A stretch of DNA of 64,000 nt, from the NCBI RefSeq assembly GCF_020685205.1, contig NZ_JAJERB010000001.1, positions 620,001 through 684,000 of the forward strand. The letters run 5' to 3'. Below the pieces are notes generated by a model. The model saw only the letters and a program-made list of their open reading frames with translations. It made no database searches and had not been told where the DNA came from. Source of the stretch: Hymenobacter translucens. Lineage in GTDB: Bacteria; Bacteroidota; Bacteroidia; Cytophagales; Hymenobacteraceae. Below are positions 43,104 to 51,791 of the stretch, piece after piece; the first letter of the stretch is position 1, and every line of letters starts with the position of its first letter. The translations under genes were made by a program, and so were the position numbers.

Positions 43104-44510
43104 ATGTCTGTTCTTCGTTTTCTTTTCGCCAACGCTCTGGCGCTGCTCGTCGCTGGCTGCCTGCAGGGCTGCAAAGAGGATGCTCCCAAGCCCGCCGACC
43201 CGGTGGCGCCCCCAACCACCACGGACCCCACTCCGACGCAGTATGGTACGCCCTTCGGCGGGGTGCCCGACCGGCAGGACGCGGTGATGTACCAGGTGAA
43301 CATGCGGGCCTTCAGCCAGGGCAGCAACTTCGCCGGGGTCACGGCCCGGATTGATTCCATCAAGGACCTGGGCGTGAACGTGCTCTACCTGATGCCGATC
43401 TACCCGATCGGGCAGCTGCGCGGGGTGAACTCGCCCTACGCCGTGCAGGACTACCGCGCCGTAAACCCTGAGTTCGGCACCCTGGCCGACCTGCGCCAGC
43501 TCGTGGATGCCGCCCATGCCCGGGGGCTGACCGTGATGCTGGACTGGGTAGCTAACCACACTGCCTGGGACCACCCCTGGATTACCGCCCATTCAGACTG
43601 GTACCAGAAAGATGCGGCGGGCAACATTATTTCGCCTTCCAACAACGGCGTCACCTACAACGACGTGGCCCAGCTGAACTTCGCCAATGCCGCAATGCGC
43701 CTGCAGATGATAGCGGCCATGAAGTACTGGGTGTACACTGCCAACATCGACGGTTTTCGCTTTGACTACGCCGACTTTCAGCCCAACGACTTCTGGAAGC
43801 AGGCCAATGACACGCTGCGCACCATCAAAACCCACAAGCTGCTACTGCTGGCCGAAGGTACCCGTGCCTCAAACTTCGCCTCCGGCTTCGACTACAATTT
43901 CGGATTCAGCTTTTACGGCGGCTTCTGGGACGTGTACCGCCGCGCGATGCCCGCTACCCGGTTCGACGCCATCAACGCCACCGAGTACACCGGGGCTACC
44001 GCCGGGCAGCACGTGGTGCGCTACATCACCAACCACGACGTGAACGGGTCCGATGGTACTCCGGTCACCCTGTTTGGCGGCAAGGCCGGTGCCATGTCAG
44101 CCTTCGTAATTGCGGCGCTGTACCGGGGCATTCCGATGGTGTATAACGGGCAGGAAGCCGGGATGACGCGGAACATCCCTTTTCCCTTCACCTCCGTGAA
44201 AATCACCTGGGGCGCCAACCCGGACGTGACGCGGGCCTACAAGCAGCTGCTGGCGGCCCGGTCGGGCAGTGCTGCCCTGCGCCGCGGCACACCCACCTCC
44301 TACAGCTCGGCCAACGTGTGTGCGTTCACGAAGACGTCGGGCACCGACCAGGCCCTGGTGCTGGTGAACGTGCGTAATGCGCCCAGCACCTACACCCTGC
44401 CCGCGGCCCAGGCCGGTACCACCTGGACCGACGCCCTGCAGAACACCCCCGTGACGCTAGGCCAGCAGGTAACATTACCTGCCTATGGCTACCTGGTTCT
44501 AAAGAAGTAA
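43104..44510 (+). CDS. GH13 alpha-amylase-family lipoprotein
   Basis: 468 aa. Lipoprotein signal peptide with Cys in 'LVAGCLQGCKED' (two candidate Cys, about 19 and 23), then a Pro/Thr-rich linker. All GH13 regions are visible: I 'DWVANH' (about 147-152), II 'GFRFDYAD' with the nucleophile Asp, III 'LLLLAEGT' with the acid Glu, IV 'YITNHDVNG' with the third Asp. A short C-terminal beta domain follows ('YTLPAAQAGTTWTDAL'). It is expected on the outer membrane or periplasmic face, cutting starch-like glucans for GH97 to finish. Subfamily (amylase versus pullulanase-like) cannot be fixed here. Confidence 0.93.
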   Translation: MSVLRFLFANALALLVAGCLQGCKEDAPKPADPVAPPTTTDPTPTQYGTPFGGVPDRQDAVMYQVNMRAFSQGSNFAGVTARIDSIKDLGVNVLYLMPIYPIGQLRGVNSPYAVQDYRAVNPEFGTLADLRQLVDAAHARGLTVMLDWVANHTAWDHPWITAHSDWYQKDAAGNIISPSNNGVTYNDVAQLNFANAAMRLQMIAAMKYWVYTANIDGFRFDYADFQPNDFWKQANDTLRTIKTHKLLLLAEGTRASNFASGFDYNFGFSFYGGFWDVYRRAMPATRFDAINATEYTGATAGQHVVRYITNHDVNGSDGTPVTLFGGKAGAMSAFVIAALYRGIPMVYNGQEAGMTRNIPFPFTSVKITWGANPDVTRAYKQLLAARSGSAALRRGTPTSYSSANVCAFTKTSGTDQALVLVNVRNAPSTYTLPAAQAGTTWTDALQNTPVTLGQQVTLPAYGYLVLKK

Positions 44511-44519
44511 AGAAGGCTC

Positions 44520-44538
44520 CGGCAGGACCCTGCCGTTT
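44520..44538 (+). terminator. Weak hairpin terminator after GH13
   Basis: CGGCAG (44520-44525) pairs with CTGCCG (44530-44535) around GACC, followed by only three T bases. It is positioned right after the GH13 stop and could end the GH97-GH13 transcript, but the T-tract is poor. Confidence 0.4.
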
Positions 44539-44718
44539 CCATCTGCCACTTGATACCCACTGCCACTGCCGCCGGGGCCTACGTTATATCAGGCTCTGGT
44601 TGACAGGCTAACTTATGGGTTTCTCTCCGTACTGCAGGCCCTCTGCTCTGAAATCCAAGTCACTGCATTTCAAGCATTTCAACCAGACACTCTCATCTCA
44701 CCGATCTACCTCGACCCT

Positions 44719-45903
44719 ATGCTTACAACGCTACTTCATCCAGCCGCCCGGCGGTTAACCGGGCTGGCAATTGCCTTGTTCGGTCTCAGCACCACGGCTC
44801 CGGCCCAGACCCGCGTTCTGTTCGTGGGCAACAGCTTTACCCACGGCCAGTTTGCCCCGGCGCTCAACTACAACGCCGCCGCTATTACGGACGTGAACTT
44901 CGGCCTGCCCGCCGGTCACCCGCGCGCCCACGACGCAGGAATGCAGGCGGCGTTTGGCGGTGTGCCGGGCATATTCAAAATGTTTACCACCCAGGCGGGG
45001 CTGAACTACGACGTGCACATCGAGGCCGTGAGCGGCACTTCCCTGCAGTTTCACCACACTAATGCCCTGCCCATCCTTACGCAGCCGGGCTGGGACAAGG
45101 TGGTGCTGCAGGAACAAAGCACCCGACCGGTGCCGACGTCCCGCGGGGGCAGCCCGGCGCTGTTCTATGACTATGCTACCCGCCTCGAGCAGGCTATTCA
45201 CTCAGCCAGCCCCGCTACGCAGGTGTACCTGTACCAGACCTGGGCTCGCCCCGATTTCACGTACCCCGCCGGGTCCCGCTACGCCGGCCTGCCCATCGAC
45301 TCGATGACCCGTGACCTGCACGTGGCTTACTACCGGGCGTTTTTCAGCAATGGCCGCTATACCGCCGTGGCCCCGGTGGGCAATGCCTGGCTTACGGCCA
45401 TTACCACGGGCGTAGCGATGCGCAACCCCTACACGCCTGACCTGAGCAAGATCAATCTGTGGGCCAGCGACCATGTTCACGCCAGCAAGTGGGGCAGCTA
45501 CCTCAGCGCCCTGGTGTTGTTTTATCAGCTGACCGGCGTAGACCCGCGCACCCTCGGCGGCAGCGAACAGGCGGCGGCCGATCTGGTCATCACGCCCACA
45601 ACGGCGGTGGCTTTACAGCAGATAGCCTACCAGCAGGTGAATACCGTGGTTACGGGTGCGAAGGTCCCCCAGCCGGGTCGAAACCAGCTGGTTTTGTGGC
45701 CCAACCCGACCCGGGACAACGTTCAGCTGAGCGGATTGCCCGTTGGGCATACAGTAGGCGTTTTTAATGCGCTGGGGCAGCAGGTAACCAGCGCCGTGGT
45801 GCCCACCTCGGGTACGCTGGAGCTAGCTTTACCGGCCCAGTTGCCGACCGGAGTGTACGTGGTTCGTTCCGGCACTTTATCCCGGCGCCTTGTGGTTAAT
45901 TAG
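44719..45903 (+). CDS. Secreted SGNH-hydrolase-like protein with T9SS sorting domain
   Basis: 394 aa. Signal peptide (about 1-29, 'LAIALFGLSTTAPAQ'). The SGNH core has 'RVLFVGNSFTHG' (block I, Ser in GNS), an oxyanion-type 'VVLQEQST' segment and 'SDHVHASKWGSYL' (block V, Asp and His), so it may be an esterase. The C-terminal 80 residues are a type A sorting domain ('LVLWPNPTRDNVQL', 'VFNALGQQV', 'LPTGVYVVRSG', 'RRLVVN'), which directs export by T9SS and release or anchoring at the surface. Upstream 44511-44718 holds only a weak terminator and an AT-rich leader. Substrate unknown. Confidence 0.85.
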   Translation: MLTTLLHPAARRLTGLAIALFGLSTTAPAQTRVLFVGNSFTHGQFAPALNYNAAAITDVNFGLPAGHPRAHDAGMQAAFGGVPGIFKMFTTQAGLNYDVHIEAVSGTSLQFHHTNALPILTQPGWDKVVLQEQSTRPVPTSRGGSPALFYDYATRLEQAIHSASPATQVYLYQTWARPDFTYPAGSRYAGLPIDSMTRDLHVAYYRAFFSNGRYTAVAPVGNAWLTAITTGVAMRNPYTPDLSKINLWASDHVHASKWGSYLSALVLFYQLTGVDPRTLGGSEQAAADLVITPTTAVALQQIAYQQVNTVVTGAKVPQPGRNQLVLWPNPTRDNVQLSGLPVGHTVGVFNALGQQVTSAVVPTSGTLELALPAQLPTGVYVVRSGTLSRRLVVN

Positions 45904-45992
45904 CTGCTGCTTCCACCAAACGACCCCGCGGAGCCTTTCTTTATTGCAATACCCGCTGGTAATACCTCTGTTCTCATCCTGCTACCTGCATA

Positions 45993-46020
45993 AAAAAGGC
46001 CCGCGCGTGCGGGCCTTTTT
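45993..46020. terminator. Strong bidirectional terminator
   Basis: AAAAAGGCCCGC (45993-46004) pairs with GCGGGCCTTTTT (46009-46020) around GCGT. With T-runs on both strands it serves both the plus-strand SGNH gene and the convergent minus-strand PID-CTERM gene. Confidence 0.85.
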
Positions 46021-46041
46021 AGTTGTTAAACGAATGGCTGC

Positions 46042-46245
46042 TCAGGCTTTGCGGCTGAGACGACGCAGGCCGTAGGCGGCGCCGGCGGCCAGCAGCAGCG
46101 AGGCGCCCGCATCAATGGGCACAGCCGTAGGAGAAGAGGGCGTGGGGGTCGGTCCCCCCGAGTCAGGGTCCTGGGCCTGGACCGGGCTGCTGAGTGTCAG
46201 CACCAGCAGGCCGGCAGTCAGCAGCGAAAGTGAGTAGAGCTTCAT
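46042..46245 (-). CDS. PID-CTERM-type small exported protein
   Basis: 67 aa: signal peptide ('LSLLTAGLLVLTLSSPVQAQ', about 5-24), a Pro/Thr/Ser-rich spacer ('DPDSGGPTPTPSSPTAVP'), then the C-terminal 'PIDAGASLLLAAGAAYGLRR' segment, a TM helix ending in basic residues. The P-I-D motif before a hydrophobic stretch and Arg-rich tail is the proposed PID-CTERM sorting signal of Bacteroidota, similar in plan to PEP-CTERM. The mature protein would be almost nothing but linker; its role is unknown. ATG 46245, convergent with the SGNH gene across a strong terminator. Confidence 0.75.
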   Translation of the reverse strand: MKLYSLSLLTAGLLVLTLSSPVQAQDPDSGGPTPTPSSPTAVPIDAGASLLLAAGAAYGLRRLSRKA

Positions 46246-46322
46246 CGGATACGAAAAGAGAGTGAGGGCCGGCGTAGCGGGGAGCTGGTGCCGGATGCGC
46301 CAACTCCCCGCCGGGCAGGCAA

Positions 46323-49300
46323 TTATTGAATGACGACCTGCTTGGCAACCGTGCTCTGGCCCACCTGCACGCGCAGCACGTACACCCCGGCCGGCAGCTG
46401 CTGCACGTCCACTACGGCCTGCGTGCCGGGCGTCACCGCCTGCTGACGCACGGGCTGGCCCAGCACGTTGTACAGCACGGCCTGGGCCTGCTTCACACCC
46501 GTTACCGGGGGCAGCAGCAGCGTAAATTGCTGACGCGCCGGGTTCGGATACACGCCGACCTGGGCGGCCGTCAGCCCGCTGGCCGTAGCCGTGGGGCGGG
46601 CCAGCGTAAAGCTGATGGAGAAGCGGGAAGCCAGCGGCACGCTGCTCACGCTGTTGAACGAGTAGCTTGGCTGCTGGCGCAGGTTGAGCTGCTGTCCGGT
46701 GGCCGCGTCGAGCAGGTAGACGTCCATTGTCGTCATGTTGAGCAGAGCCGTGGCATTGAGCATGTAGCTGCCTGCGGCTGGCACGGCCATCACCAGCGGC
46801 ACGGCTGTGGGCGTCGTTACCGGCGGCAGGCCGTTGATGGCCAGGCGCGTGGTCTGCGTCAGCGAGGAAAGGTTAAGCCCGCTGGAGTTGGGCAGCTTGA
46901 CGGCGTCATACTCCGGGTCCAGGCCATCGGTGGCACCCTGCTCGAAGTACACGTACGTCGGGTCCGGCCGCGTGCCGGGGATACCGCTGCTAAGCTCCAG
47001 CTGCAGCTGGGGACGCGTGTCGGCCGTACTGCGGCTGAAGCTCGTCACGTCCGGGGTCTTCAGACGGTGGCCGTTGCGCAGCAGCAGGCTGCCGGCGGTC
47101 TGGCCTTCCGTCACGCGCACGAAGAAGCCCTGGCCCACACCCGCCAGTGAGTCGGCACCAATGCCGTTGAGGTAGGCCCGGTAGGTTCCGCGGTAGGTGT
47201 CGGCGCTTTCAAACATGTACATGGCGCGGTCTACGTTCACCCGGTCCGTGGCCTTGATGCGGGCAAAGGAAAGTACCGACGGGTACGGGTTGCCGATCAG
47301 CTGCCAGCCCGCGCTGCCGGCGGTGGGGCCGCTGTTGCGGGCAAAGGAGAGCGGAACGTCGCCATTGGTGAGCGTACCGTTGAAATCCACGAGTTGGCCG
47401 GCATCCAGGCTGACGGTGTAGCCCCGGCCCACTTCGAGCGGAGCGGTCAGGGACGCGGGCGAGAACCAGCCTTTGTCGAAGACCGAGAGGTTGTTGCTCA
47501 GCGTCAGACGGCTCTGGTCGTAGCCGAAGATGGAGGGGAAGGGCGTCTCACCGGTGGGCGTGGCCGAGGTATTGTAGTTTGGATTGACGACCGGCGTGAA
47601 GCTGGTGGTAGCTAGGTCGGCCACCGTAGAATTGCTCACCGGGGAGCTGAAGTGGCGGTAGCCCAGGGCCGGGTTCGGACCCGACGTGATGGCGCGCTGC
47701 ACGGTGACCGTGCCGTTCACCACCCCCGCGTTATTCACTACAATGGCCGTACCCGTTAGGGCATTTGAACGCAGCGTCAGGGGCTGACCGTTGGTAGCCA
47801 GGTTGCCGTTCAGCGTCAGCACCTGCTCCAGCTCGACGGGTCCAATCAGCCGGGCACCGGCGGCGCCTACGGTCAGGTTGTGGAAGCGCGTGGCGCTGGC
47901 GCCGCCGACCGGGCCCGTGACCGTGACCAGGCTGTTGCTGCCCACGAACTGGCCATCGTTGAGGAAACTGCCGTTCGAGCTTAGCGTGCCCCCACTTTGC
48001 GTAACCTGGGCCCCGCTGTTGATGCTCAGGCTGCGCACACTGGCCGCGCCGGAGGTAATGTTCGGATAATTACCGCTGGCTACTACGGGGACGACGGCAT
48101 CAAACGACCCGTTTGGCACGCCATTAGTCCAGTTTGCCGCCGTAAACCAGTTCGTGGAGCTGGCCCCGGACCAGACTGTAGTCGTGCCGGGCTGGCGCAC
48201 TAATACCTGCACGTCCGCCTGTACTGTGCAGCTGCTGAATGTGGCCGTCACTACGTAGCGGGCCGAGGAGCTGGTGGTGGAAGGAATAGCCGTTACGGTT
48301 GACCCGGTGGTGGCTTGCAGCCCCGGCCCGGTCCACGTATACGTTGCGCCGGCAAGAGGATTGGGTACACTCAGCGTTACGCTTTGACCGGCATCAACAA
48401 TAGCGGGAGAAGCCACTGGGGAAGAGGTCGCCGGGTTGGGCGACACCGTTACTACTACCTGGTCGGTGGGCGTGCACTGACTGTTGCCACTGATGGCAGC
48501 CGTCAGGGAGAAAGTGTACGCCGTGGTGCTCGTCACGACCGGTAGCGCAACGTTCGGATTGGCACTGGTGCTGCTGAAGCCGGGAATGGCCGGACTCACC
48601 GTCCAGCTGTAGCTGAAGCCGGCGCTGGGATTGCTGCTGTTGCCCAGCCGCACGGTGCCGCCGCTGCAACCACCTCGGTCGGAACCCGCGTCAATCTGCG
48701 TGCAGTTGGGAGAAGCCTCGAAGCGCTCCAGCAGAAAACCTTCCGAGTTGCCCCCGGCTGTCACGGGCTTGCCATCGGGCTGCAGGACGAAGCCACCGGC
48801 CGAAGCGGGGTACGCATCCACCCGACCGTTGATTCCATAGGAGAGGTCGTGTTGGCCATCTGCCAGCAGGCGCAGCAGCTTGCCCCCACTCAGCAGCAGC
48901 ATTTTGCCATCGGCCTGCAGGGCCATGCTGCGGGGCGGCGTGCCGCCCAGGCTCAGCTGGCTGACGATGCCATTGGTTCCGAAGGCCGGGTCCAGCGCCC
49001 CGCTGGACAGCAGACGGGCAACAAAACCATCGGAACTGCCGCCGTTGTTTCCGGCAAGCAGCAGCTCCCCGGTGGGCACTGGTGCCAGAGCCGAGCCCAT
49101 CGTGAAGCCGTTATTGATGTTCAGAATTACCTCACCGTTCGTACCAAACGAGGGGTCAGGCTGTCCGTTGGCCAGGAAGCGGTGCAGCAGCGTATTATAG
49201 CCGGTTATCGCCCGTACCCCGATCGGGAGGGTTACGCAGATTTCCCGGTAGCCGATGGTGGTTATCCGGTCCAGGGCGTCGACGTAGGCATCCTTGATCT

Positions 49301-50006
49301 GCAGGCGGGACGTACCACCGATGATGCTGCTGGTGAAGGTGAAATCCTGGGTGCCGTTGGTTTGCAGACCGAGGATGCGCGGGGTCTGGGTAGAGCCGCC
49401 GTCGCAGCCGCCCACGCCGGAGTTATAGCCGATAATAATCAGGCGGCCGGTGCTTTGGCGCAGCACCTTCACAGCCGTGCCGCCGATGGTGCCCCCACAG
49501 CTGGCAAAGGGTGTGAAGCCCGTATCAAAGGTGCCGTCGGCCAGGTAGCGGCCCACGTACCAGTTAAACCGGCCACTGGGGAAGGCCGGGTTATTCGAGC
49601 CAATAGCCCCGGCCACCACAATCTTGCCGTCGGGCTGCAGCAGGGCGGTTTGGGCATAGGCTTTGGTTGTGGAGGTCCAGCCGGTTGAGCAGCCACTGCT
49701 GGCCGGGAGCGTGTAGGTCGTAACCTTACCACCGGTGCCGAAGTTGGGGTCGAGGACGCCGGTGCTGCTGTAGCGGGCCAGCTCGAGCCCGCTATTGCCG
49801 TTGCCAACGGCCACCAGCTTGCCGTCGGGCTGGAGCAGCACAGCCTCGGCATAGTCGTTCGGGGGAGTGCTGAAGGCGGTGGAGACGCGCCCGTTGGTGC
49901 CGAAGCTCGGATCGTGCAGCACCGCCTGGGCCTGGCTGCTGTAGCCGCTCCAGCAGTTGAGCAGCACCAGGCCGGTCAACCATTTCAAGGGTAATTTTTT
50001 GCTCAT
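46323..50006 (-). CDS. Large T9SS-secreted protein with delta-60 repeats and Ig-like domains
   Basis: 1227 aa from ATG 50006; an 11-residue extension in frame is rejected. After a signal peptide ('LTGLVLLNCWSGYSSQAQA') come about seven delta-60 propeller repeats (about 30-395; 'LLQPDGKLVAVGNG', 'RYSSTGVLDPNFGTGGKV'), two Ig/PKD-like domains ('YSWTVSPAIPGFSSTSANP'; 'VDAGQSVTLSVPNP'), a beta-helix-like 'WSGASSTNWFTAANWTNGVP' region, and a terminal type A sorting domain ('VGVYPNPARQQFTLLLP', 'VLYNVLGQPV', 'LPAGVYVLRV', 'AKQVVIQ'). It is exported by T9SS and is probably a surface adhesin or matrix protein. Upstream spacer 50007-50473 has no clear promoter. Confidence 0.88.
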   Translation of the reverse strand: MSKKLPLKWLTGLVLLNCWSGYSSQAQAVLHDPSFGTNGRVSTAFSTPPNDYAEAVLLQPDGKLVAVGNGNSGLELARYSSTGVLDPNFGTGGKVTTYTLPASSGCSTGWTSTTKAYAQTALLQPDGKIVVAGAIGSNNPAFPSGRFNWYVGRYLADGTFDTGFTPFASCGGTIGGTAVKVLRQSTGRLIIIGYNSGVGGCDGGSTQTPRILGLQTNGTQDFTFTSSIIGGTSRLQIKDAYVDALDRITTIGYREICVTLPIGVRAITGYNTLLHRFLANGQPDPSFGTNGEVILNINNGFTMGSALAPVPTGELLLAGNNGGSSDGFVARLLSSGALDPAFGTNGIVSQLSLGGTPPRSMALQADGKMLLLSGGKLLRLLADGQHDLSYGINGRVDAYPASAGGFVLQPDGKPVTAGGNSEGFLLERFEASPNCTQIDAGSDRGGCSGGTVRLGNSSNPSAGFSYSWTVSPAIPGFSSTSANPNVALPVVTSTTAYTFSLTAAISGNSQCTPTDQVVVTVSPNPATSSPVASPAIVDAGQSVTLSVPNPLAGATYTWTGPGLQATTGSTVTAIPSTTSSSARYVVTATFSSCTVQADVQVLVRQPGTTTVWSGASSTNWFTAANWTNGVPNGSFDAVVPVVASGNYPNITSGAASVRSLSINSGAQVTQSGGTLSSNGSFLNDGQFVGSNSLVTVTGPVGGASATRFHNLTVGAAGARLIGPVELEQVLTLNGNLATNGQPLTLRSNALTGTAIVVNNAGVVNGTVTVQRAITSGPNPALGYRHFSSPVSNSTVADLATTSFTPVVNPNYNTSATPTGETPFPSIFGYDQSRLTLSNNLSVFDKGWFSPASLTAPLEVGRGYTVSLDAGQLVDFNGTLTNGDVPLSFARNSGPTAGSAGWQLIGNPYPSVLSFARIKATDRVNVDRAMYMFESADTYRGTYRAYLNGIGADSLAGVGQGFFVRVTEGQTAGSLLLRNGHRLKTPDVTSFSRSTADTRPQLQLELSSGIPGTRPDPTYVYFEQGATDGLDPEYDAVKLPNSSGLNLSSLTQTTRLAINGLPPVTTPTAVPLVMAVPAAGSYMLNATALLNMTTMDVYLLDAATGQQLNLRQQPSYSFNSVSSVPLASRFSISFTLARPTATASGLTAAQVGVYPNPARQQFTLLLPPVTGVKQAQAVLYNVLGQPVRQQAVTPGTQAVVDVQQLPAGVYVLRVQVGQSTVAKQVVIQ

Positions 50007-50473
50007 GGTAAGATTAAGGAGGTTAAAATAATGGCACAATAGGTGTTCAGAAGAGCGGGGCTAATGTAGCAACATCCTTTGAACAATCAGGATAAAAAGA
50101 TGCCTGATCGGAAATATTAATATAGACCACTACTCCTGCTAAAGGCAAAAACACGAAACAGTTAGCCGAGCCAGGCATCAGAAGCCCATGGCACTGCCAG
50201 TTATATCTAATTATCCCGGTGTAGCAATGGCCTGGGCCGGACAGCAGGGCTGCAGCTAAGAAAAGTCTGTCGTTGATTCACCGGTGAAGCCTGCTCGTAA
50301 GGGAGCTTACTGATCCTACTGGCTGCCCCTGCGCTTGGCCGTTCAGAGCCGGACCAGGGGTCGAAGCAGCGTTGACTTTCGCTTGTCGGGACTGCAATCG
50401 CCTTCTGGCATTACTTAGTGAAATGTGGTTCGGACCGCCTCCATCACCCGGGGAAGTTTCCTGTGAGAAAACA
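50007..50473. other. Intergenic region between the T9SS gene and the tRNA
   Basis: About 467 bp with no gene. The first 150 bp are AT-rich and include CTAATGTA at about 50060 (minus-strand TACATTAG, one base off the -7 box), with CAA 15 bp beyond, a spacing shorter than usual, so it is only a hint of the promoter for the T9SS gene. The remainder is GC-rich and featureless to me. Confidence 0.4.
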
Positions 50474-50506
50474 AAAAGCCCGTTTGCAAAACGCAAACGG
50501 GCTTTT
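50474..50506 (-). terminator. Terminator of tRNA-Ser
   Basis: AAAAGCCCGTTTGC (50474-50487) pairs with GCAAACGGGCTTTT (50493-50506), a 14-bp perfect stem with AAAAC loop, lying 3 bp downstream of the tRNA 3' end on the minus strand. Confidence 0.9.
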
Positions 50507-50509
50507 ATG

Positions 50510-50597
50510 CAGAGAGGATGGGATTCGAACCCACGATGACCTTTTGGGCCATACACACTTTCCAGGCGTGCTCCTTCGACCACTCGGACACCTCTCT
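50510..50597 (-). tRNA. tRNA-Ser (anticodon GGA)
   Basis: 88 nt on the minus strand. Acceptor stem AGAGAGG/CCTCTCT, D-arm with 'CCGAGTGGTCGAAGG', anticodon loop CTGGAAA reading GGA, a long variable arm as expected for serine, and T-loop GGTTCGAATCC. Discriminator base G; CCA is not encoded. It has its own promoter (50615-50645) and a strong terminator. Confidence 0.95.
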
Positions 50598-50614
50598 GGG
50601 TCTGGAATCGGGGG

Positions 50615-50645
50615 CAAAGTAACGCTCCTTTTTCCGCAAACGCAA
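50615..50645 (-). promoter_or_regulatory. Promoter of tRNA-Ser
   Basis: On the minus strand TTG (50645-50643), 20 bases, then TTACTTTG (50622-50615), one base off TAnnTTTG. A start about 7 bp downstream would be just before the tRNA 5' end at 50597. Spacing fits the Bacteroidota -33/-7 pattern. Confidence 0.6.
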
Positions 50646-50653
50646 GCCAGGCC

Positions 50654-51751
50654 CTAGAATAAGGTTATCTCCCCGCGCAGGTCCTGGGTGAGCAGGCGGG
50701 CCGTTTCGCGGGCCGGACGGTTGAGTCCCAGCACGAACATCAGCTTGGTGATGGCCGCCTCAGGGGTGATGTCCTCCCCGCCAATGATGCCCAGCTCCGT
50801 GAGATGGGCGCTGGTTTCGTAGGTTCCCTGCACCACCCTTCCCTCCTCGCACTGGCTGACGTTGAGCAGCTGTACGCCCCGGTCGCGGGCCTCGCGCAAA
50901 CAGCGCAGAAACCAGGGCGCCGTGGGGGCGTTGCCGGCGCCGTAGGTTTCCAGCACCCCGCCCCGCAGCCCATCGACTTCGAGCATTGCCCGCACCACCC
51001 GCTCGGAAATACCCGGGAAGAGCTTCAGCAACACGACTTCATCGGCGAGGAGCTGGTGAGTCCGCAGCGGCGCGGAGGGCAGCATGCGGATGTGGCGGTC
51101 GTTGAATTCCACGTCGATGCCGGCTTCGGCCAGGGGTGGGTAGTTTTCGCTTCGAAAGGCGTTGAACTTCTGGCTTTCCACCTTCCGGGCCCGGTTGCCG
51201 CGAATCAGCTGGTCGTTGAAAAAGATGCAGACCTCGGGCACACGGACCGTGCCGGCGCGGGGGTGGCGGGCCACGGCAATTTCCAGGGCCGTAATCAGGT
51301 TGCGGCGGGCATCGGTGCGGATGCGGCCTACGGGCACCTGCGCTCCGGTCAGCACCACGGTTTTGCCCAGGCTTTCGAGCAGAAAGCTTAGCGCGGCGGC
51401 CGTATAAGCCATAGTGTCGGTGCCGTGCAGCACCACGAAGCCGGTGTAGTCGTGGTAGTGCTGCTGGATAAGGGCGGCCAGCGTAAGCCAGTCGGTGGCG
51501 GTGACGTTGGAGGAGTCAATCAGCTGGGGCAGACTCAGCACCGACACGCGCATGTTGAGCTGGCGCAGCTCGGGCATCTTCTTCTGAATCTGCCCGAAGT
51601 TCATGGGCGTCAGCTCGCCCTTCTTGTTGAAGACCATGCCCACGGTACCGCCGGTGTAAATAACGAGCACGGAGCTGACCGGCCCATCCGTGGGGCGGGA
51701 AGGCTCAATCTCGACCAGGTATGACTCGAAGGGCAGGGCGGCGGACAGCAA
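50654..51751 (-). CDS. ansA: L-asparaginase, type I-like
   Basis: 365 aa. The catalytic Thr is in 'VIYTGGTVGM' (about residue 32-41) and the second Thr-Asp pair in 'VVLHGTDTMAYTAAAL' (about 108-123); a conserved Lys-type region follows ('ARRNLITALEIA'). It hydrolyses asparagine to aspartate and ammonia; no signal peptide, so cytosolic (type I). The frame has no ATG before 'MVFNKK', which would cut the active site; it opens at TTG 51751, giving a natural-looking N-terminus ('LPFESYLVEIEPSRPTDGP'). It follows TatD by 40 bp. Confidence 0.9.
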   Translation of the reverse strand: MLSAALPFESYLVEIEPSRPTDGPVSSVLVIYTGGTVGMVFNKKGELTPMNFGQIQKKMPELRQLNMRVSVLSLPQLIDSSNVTATDWLTLAALIQQHYHDYTGFVVLHGTDTMAYTAAALSFLLESLGKTVVLTGAQVPVGRIRTDARRNLITALEIAVARHPRAGTVRVPEVCIFFNDQLIRGNRARKVESQKFNAFRSENYPPLAEAGIDVEFNDRHIRMLPSAPLRTHQLLADEVVLLKLFPGISERVVRAMLEVDGLRGGVLETYGAGNAPTAPWFLRCLREARDRGVQLLNVSQCEEGRVVQGTYETSAHLTELGIIGGEDITPEAAITKLMFVLGLNRPARETARLLTQDLRGEITLF

Positions 51752-51791
51752 CGGCAGGGCAGGCTAAGGGTAGGCGGGAAACCCGGGCAAG

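Noticed and set aside
41393..43363. Minus-strand 656-aa frame opposite GH97
   Set aside because: Val/Gly/His-rich shadow of a gene with clear catalytic motifs.
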